From Lutjanus erythropterus (lineage: Eukaryota > Chordata > Actinopteri > Lutjaniformes > Lutjanidae), in the NCBI GenBank assembly GCA_020091685.1, contig CM034597.1:34252801-34316800 (forward strand): a stretch of DNA of 64,000 nt, read 5' to 3'. The notes beneath the pieces were generated by a model. It did not search any database and had not been told where the DNA came from. It saw only the letters and a list, made by a program, of their open reading frames with translations. A program made the translations under genes and the position numbers. Shown here one piece after another: positions 58,696 through 64,000 of this stretch (positions are counted from its first letter, which is position 1; each line of letters starts with the position of its first letter).

Positions 58696-58855
58696 TTAAA
58701 GGAATAGTTCACCCAAAATTGAAAATGTAGTCATTATCTACTCACCCACATACTGACTGAAGGTCAGGTTTAGGTTTTTAGTCTGCAAAACACTGCTGGA
58801 GATTCACAGGAAAACCTGAAACTAATTTTCACTTTTGAGTGAACTATCCCTTTAA
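58696..58855. mobile_element. TTAA-flanked MITE
   Basis: Ends TTAAAGGAATAGTTCACCC and GAGTGAACTATCCCTTTAA are inverted and include TTAA on both sides. The 160-bp interior has no coding capacity. TTAA termini are seen in piggyBac-type insertions, but the assignment is only suggestive. Confidence 0.7.
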
Positions 58856-59422
58856 TATGGGGTGATAATAATGGTAAAAAAAAAAAAAGTCAGGAATGAT
58901 CATTTATACACAAACTTGGGTCGCAATGGTTTGTCATTTTTAAAAAGCGGAAAAAAGTTTCTACAGTAAACGGCAGTCGGCACGACCCTGGTTTGGCGAA
59001 GGAAGCTGGGGAAAGTAGTGACGTGGACACGCAAATGTTAGATTAATGATTAAAAAGCTTAAGAACAATTTTAAAACGATTACAACAAAGGGAGGCTTAA
59101 AAAACAAGGACTTGTGAGTTAAATACGAGTGAGCAGAGCTGACTAAAATCAGAGTAAGGTGAAGGATTTGAGAAGAAGAAAAATAAGAATAGTTACCTAG
59201 AGAGCAAGGCTTTGTAGCACATGTGCATTAATAATTAAACAAACAGGACATTACTCGAGTGCCGGCTGAGGAACTGATTGAGTCTTTGCCCCAGTAAACG
59301 TGTCAGAACTGGTGTGTCCGCTGCAGATAGGTCAGCACCTGTATACGTCTGTGAGTCTGCTGTTTGTAGTAAACGCATTCCAGCAGTCAGCTAACAGTAA
59401 AGACCAGTGCCTGAGGGAAGGG

Positions 59423-59424
<2 letters not shown>

Positions 59425-59512
<88 letters not shown>
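59425..59512. repeat. long (CA)n microsatellite
   Basis: About 43 uninterrupted CA dinucleotides, the longest in the window. Confidence 0.97.
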
Positions 59513-59515
<3 letters not shown>

Positions 59516-59984
59516 CATGCTGTACATTCAGGTCATTCTTTCTCCCTCAGGTTTATGGTTGAGACATGCTCTGTGCTGTCCCCTCTGTGTCATGTTTTAG
59601 TCAAGTCAGAGGACTTTTTTTTTTTCCCCCTAATGTAAAGAACTCTGACAGGAGACTGAGGCATGGCTGCTTGGCTAAATTATGTTGTGCTAGGCTTTTA
59701 AACCAACTAAATTAAAGGAGGATTACATTTAAACCTCAATGCAGGTTTCACTCTAAACTTGGATTAAATTAAATCTGTTGCAACAAAATGTTTGACTTTT
59801 AAAATAGCTGTCTTTTTGAGATGAATTAAGAAACATAATCAAGTTCCTCGAAGAAAGTGAAGGGACAGACTCAAATGGGTTTTATGACGTGACTCTTTTT
59901 CACTGCAGTTGATAATTCAGCCAACAAGTTTTCCTCAAAGGAGAAATTAGAGTTTCTCTAATCTGAGCCATCACGAGTAGGCTA

Positions 59985-60290
59985 ACAAGGCTAACTAATT
60001 TTTTAGCTACCTAGCAAACTGTGAATTATTTTTGAATTTATATTGAATTGTTTATACTTTTTAGCTAGCTAGCAAACAGGATAATATTTTGTTAACTTTT
60101 TAGCTCGCTAGAAAACAATATGACTTTTTTGTTTTTAATTTTTAGCTAGCTATCAAACAATTTAATGTTTTGTTACCTTTTTTCTAGCTGGCAGTGTAAA
60201 GGTTTGTTAACTTTTAACTTTTTAGCAAGCTAGAAAACAATGTAGGGTTTTGACTATTTAGCTAGCTAGCTAACTTCTAACTTCTTGGCA
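59985..60290. repeat. TTTTTAGCTAGCTAGCAAAC minisatellite
   Basis: About five or six degenerate copies of a unit of roughly 50-60 bp that opens with TTTTTAGCTAGCTAGCAAAC and continues with T-rich spacer (AATGTTTTGTTAAC). It lies next to the palindrome at 60304-60352. Confidence 0.75.
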
Positions 60291-60303
60291 AGTTAACACA
60301 CTT

Positions 60304-60352
60304 CTTAACAAAAAGTTGCATTGTTTGCCAAACAATGCAACTTTTTGTTAAG
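60304..60352. repeat. perfect 49-nt palindrome
   Basis: Two 24-bp arms (60304-60327 and 60329-60352) are exact reverse complements around a single C at 60328. The arms contain AAAAAGTTGCATTGTTTG and its complement. There is no flanking target duplication. Confidence 0.95.
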
Positions 60353-60879
60353 GAATACAGAGCAGCTTAAAGTTACCTCCCCCCGTTTTATACTTACTAG
60401 ACCCCAGCATTTATTTCTGATTATTTATTAATGTATTTTAATTTGGATAAGCAAGCATCTTTGTATTGATTAAATTTTATTTAAGTTTAAATTACTAAAC
60501 TTGGATTCACTGAACTGATATTAGTTTTTAATTGTGCAACTGAGCTCTAATATTAAATCTCTTATTAAACATAGTTTTGCTAAACTCTCACCAGAACTAA
60601 TCTTAGATTAAATTAATCTTTGTTGATGCAATGCAGTTTGAGTGTGCAAGTTGTTTTATTGTCCCACAAGCAGTGAGGAAACTTTTATGACTTATTATTT
60701 AAAGCCTTTAATTTAAATGCCACTCAGATTCCTGTGAGTAGCAGCTTCTTTCCGCTCCGTCGCTGTGAAATTAAAAATGGAAACAGTGAGTTACAGCGCA
60801 TCACACAGAGCCTTCAGCCTACAAAAACAGCCGTGTCATTGGATTGAGTAATGATTCCAGCAGTGCGACAGATGAGGGG

Positions 60880-61200
60880 GGAGGCGAAGTTGTAGAGAAA
60901 ATGACTTGGTCATGATTTTTTGTTTCTCCCACAAAAAGAGGAAGACCATGGAAACCCCTGGGCATTGTAGGAGCTGCTGTTGGTTTTGGGAAGAGGCCCC
61001 GTATAGGCGTCGTCCTATCATGCCTGCTTTGATCCACATGCATTTGCATGGCAGGGCAAAGAACACAGTTAACAGTTGAGCGGGTTAGAAAAAAAGGGCC
61101 AGCACCAGCGTGGATTGTTGGTTTTTGCTCGCTGCCTAAATTTGCTCCACCAAGCGAGTTGCTGTTGCAGATGGGCCTGAGTGAGTGGAAGAGGGCAGAG
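60880..61200. other. repeat-poor island in intron 5
   Basis: Balanced sequence with GATCCACATGCATTTGCATG and CCATGGAAACCCCTGGGCAT, including an octamer-like ATGCATTTGCAT. It is a candidate conserved regulatory element. Open frames on both strands here do not look like proteins. Confidence 0.3.
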
Positions 61201-61272
61201 AGAGGGGGAGGGGAGGCAGATGAGGGGTTCATGGTGTGTGTGTGCTGCAAAAATGTCCATCTGGGTTATAAT

Positions 61273-61857
61273 CAGAGGTGGGAAGTAACTAAGTACAAAT
61301 ACTTCCTTACTTAAGTGGAGTTTTTACTTATCTGTACATAACTTGAGTATTTATTTTTCTCACAACTTTTTACTTTTGCTTCCTGCATTTATCACAAATA
61401 TCTATTTCTACTCCTTAAATTTTTTTGTTTTAGTTCTAGTTTTAATGCATTTGAATTATTGATTATTTTTAGTTTGCATCATTCAGCACTGCCTTCCCAA
61501 CATCAAGACTGATTTCAACCTAGACTGAATCTTTGGTGCAACCAGCTGTGCATGTCATGCATAACAAGACATGAGACAAAAACAAGACAAAAAAGTTGTA
61601 ACAAGACAACAACCACAGAACAGAAGTAACAAGATGATATCGGTATAAAAGATGTAACAAGATGAAACAGACAGAGAGGGATACTTGACTGTGGAGAAAA
61701 GGTGATGTTCAGTTGTCAGTAGAAATGTCCTTCAGAGGGAAACTTTACTTTTACACTTTTTAAAACCTGTACTTTTTCACTTTTACTTGAGTGAAGAAGT
61801 TGAATCAGTGAGTCTTTTCTACTTGAGTAAAGAATGTGTCTACTTTTACCACCTCTG
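61273..61857. mobile_element. hAT-like element with internal minisatellite (copy 2, perfect duplication)
   Basis: Ends CAGAGGTGG and CCACCTCTG are exact inverted repeats. The 8-bp target duplication GTTATAAT is perfect (61265-61272 and 61858-61865), pointing to a comparatively recent insertion. The interior 61.55-61.68 kb repeats an AAGTTGTAACAAGACAA-like unit. It is oriented opposite to the copy at 13254. No transposase is present. Confidence 0.85.
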
Positions 61858-62542
61858 GTTATAATCATGGGTTTAGTCTTAAAACTTCATGAAGCATTTT
61901 GGTAAAAAATCTGCCAGTTGATTGACCTGATTTAACTTTTTCTTGCCAGTATTTTAAAAGTCATCACCTCGGGTTTCAAGAAATACCCTCTAATCTGAAT
62001 TAATAATTGTTGTGAAATGTGTCCTCATGTTGTGTACTTCTTTGAAATATAAAGGCTTATTATTGGATTAAAATGGAGTCTCTGCGGTGTGGAGTCAGAC
62101 TAGAGGCTAATAAGCGAACAGCAAACGGATGAGCTAAGAGGGCTGGCGTGTCACACGGCTAATTTAAAAGAGGAGGTAGTGAAAGGGATTATCCAGGGAT
62201 CAGAGTTCAATCCAAAGCCTGGAAAACATGCTCAGAGCGCGGCCCGCCTTTGTTTCAAATCACAAACTTTTGTTTCAAATCACAAGTCAGTCAAAAGAAA
62301 CCAGAAAGGTGTTATCAACATGAGCAACATGCTGTGAATCCTCAGCAGGTTGTGTTCAGTCGCTGTCTCTCTCTGCTCTGTAGTTAATCTGTTCATCACG
62401 CTTTCTGTGAACATGTATGACACTTTAGTCATAGAAAGAGTCTGTGTTTGTCTAGAGCAGCTGCAGTGTGTTGGATGATGTGGAGGTGGACCAGAAGGAT
62501 TCATAACCTCCCATTGACTCCTGGCATTTCACAACTCACCAG

Positions 62543-62966
62543 TAGGGACTCACCAATCGACCAGCCAGAGGCCAGAGCCGACCGGTTTTCATTGTGACTG
62601 GCCCTGACTGGTGGCGGTGAAATTCACACACGTATGGACTTCTTCTGTTTTTCTCACTGCAAAAAACTGTTAACACCGCGTCTGTCTCCAGTTTGTTTGC
62701 ATCAGCTTCCACGAGATTACATGAAATCACGTCCTGTGAGATCCCGCAGATTGTCCTCCCACTAGTACATAATCCTGGCCATAACCTGCAGCACTTTTGG
62801 AGAAAATGTAAAAGTTATTTAATAGTCGGTGTTTTATCATGAAGATCCAGTGTAATTTTACAAGAAGATTTGCAAAAAAGTTATAGAAAGGCTGAAAATC
62901 AGCAGGTCAGACCCTTAAAAAAATCAGAACTCGAAATGTAAGAAAATTGTAATTGGTGTATCTCTA
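62543..62966. mobile_element. hAT-like non-autonomous element (TAGGGACTCACCAATCG family)
   Basis: Termini TAGGGACTCACCAATCG and AATTGGTGTATCTCTA are inverted. Flanks CTCACCAG (62535-62542) and CTCACCGG (62967-62974) form an 8-bp duplication with one mismatch. The interior (TCAGCAGGTCAGACCCTTAA) is shared with the fragment at 56.87 kb. Confidence 0.8.
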
Positions 62967-64000
62967 CTCACCGGGGTTGTGGGTTGGTTCCTTTATCATT
63001 TTGTTCTATTAAATTTGCAGAATCTGTAGACGAGGGACAAGATTTTGGTATCAGAAGTGTTCAACGTTAACTCTCGTTTGAGCAGGTTTTGGTTGCATGC
63101 TGCTATACGGTCCACATGTAGAGAAAAAGAGACGGAACGTATTGGCTGAAAAGCAATCTAGGAACCCATCAGCTGTAGCCTGACATCATTTTGGCTTTTT
63201 ATACTTTTAAATACTTTTTGTCTTGACGTAGGCTTGATATAATATAGAAAAGTTGTGCGCACCAGGGATTGGCTCCCCGTGCATTTCTTTTATTGTGACA
63301 GTGTTTCGTCATCAAGCCACCAATACATGCATAGGCTTGAACCAACCGATTCCAACCATCCAGCCATCAATCATAAAACTTTTTTTTTTAGAGCTAAGAC
63401 CGATTAGTTAGCTAGCTAGCAACAACTTTATTATTATTATGTCCTGCCTGCTTCTTCGTTTCACTCGGAATTATGTCACGATGCGAAAGCCAGATCCTCT
63501 GGCAATGCCCGTTTCATCCGGACCTATTTTTTGACAAATAATCATCAGTGATGTGACTATAATAACTAAGCAGGTAATGGCAAATAATATAACAGCTAGA
63601 ACAGTTTGGTAAGTTCAGAAAATTACATCATTTTACTGTAATGCAGCCTTTAAAATCAGAAAAAGACCTGCCTTATGAGGATATAATGATATATAAAGTC
63701 TAACATGATATCATAGTGGTATCAATACATTGCCCAGCCCTTAAAAACATCCACTTGGCTTAATTAATTCCCAGTCATGGAAGTTAATGATTCCTCTCTG
63801 TAGCCGTTTGTGTTGTCATATTGTTTTCAATCAGATGATGTTTTTCTACCTGGTCAGGAAAACTTTAGTCAGGAGTTTGAAGTTTAATAGAGGTGAGTCA
63901 GTAAAGTCTTACGAGGCTGTTTGGCAGCTTTGTTTGTGCCTTCAGCCACATCAGCGCCAAGTGGCACTCAGCAGTACAACCTCAGACTGTTTACAACGTG

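Larger units (their letters stand above)
58011..64000 (+). other. syde2: syde2 intron 5 (5' part, runs off the window)
   Basis: Starts at donor GTAAAC. It contains a TTAA-flanked MITE (58.70-58.86 kb), a long (CA)n tract (59.4 kb), a GCTAGC-rich minisatellite (60.0-60.3 kb), a perfect 49-nt palindrome (60.3 kb) and two hAT-like elements with 8-bp duplications (61.27-61.86 and 62.54-62.97 kb). No continuation of the RhoGAP domain was found. Nothing supported was seen in 63.0-64.0 kb apart from scattered GCTAGC-type words. Confidence 0.75.

Noticed and set aside
61048..61314. 88-codon frame considered as the next RhoGAP exon
   Set aside because: No RhoGAP similarity and no acceptor/donor pair in the required phase.

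Overview
The window is vertebrate nuclear DNA from a teleost fish, most likely a percomorph. It is AT-rich with long introns and GT-AG splice sites. It is full of fish-type interspersed repeats (hAT-like elements with 8-bp target duplications, Tc1 remnants, an L2/CR1-like LINE, a tRNA-derived SINE) and long (CA/TG)n tracts. No prokaryotic, organellar or viral genes were recognised.

One protein-coding gene is supported: the 5' and middle part of syde2 (synapse defective Rho GTPase-activating protein 2) on the plus strand. Five coding exons were placed by protein similarity and splice sites: 16627-18580, 32082-32383, 33574-33970, 47711-48846 and 57884-58010. Their junction phases (1, 0, 1, 0, 1) agree at every join and give about 1,305 codons. 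The model has a long, probably disordered N-terminus, a GEIWYNPIPEDEE motif, a basic KMKKLPEL segment, a C2 domain and the first part of a RhoGAP domain that includes the arginine finger. The rest of the RhoGAP domain must lie beyond position 64000.

Layout: 1-16.4 kb is intergenic and carries hAT-like elements, a long-TIR DNA element, a dead Tc1 transposase, a LINE with a Tc1-like MITE nested in it, and a 26-bp tandem array just upstream of the gene. A GC-rich promoter/5'UTR lies at about 16.44-16.63 kb. Intron 1 (13.5 kb), intron 3 (13.7 kb) and intron 4 (9.0 kb) are mostly repeats plus a few repeat-poor islands that could be regulatory. Intron 2 is 1.2 kb. The last 6 kb is the start of intron 5.

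The most unusual structures are four copies of an element built from repeated GGTTCT/AGAACC palindromic modules, a perfect 49-nt palindrome at 60304-60352, an E-box-bearing hairpin at 19353-19392, two opposite-facing hAT-like copies with internal minisatellites, and a LINE whose 3' tail abuts the exon 4 acceptor.
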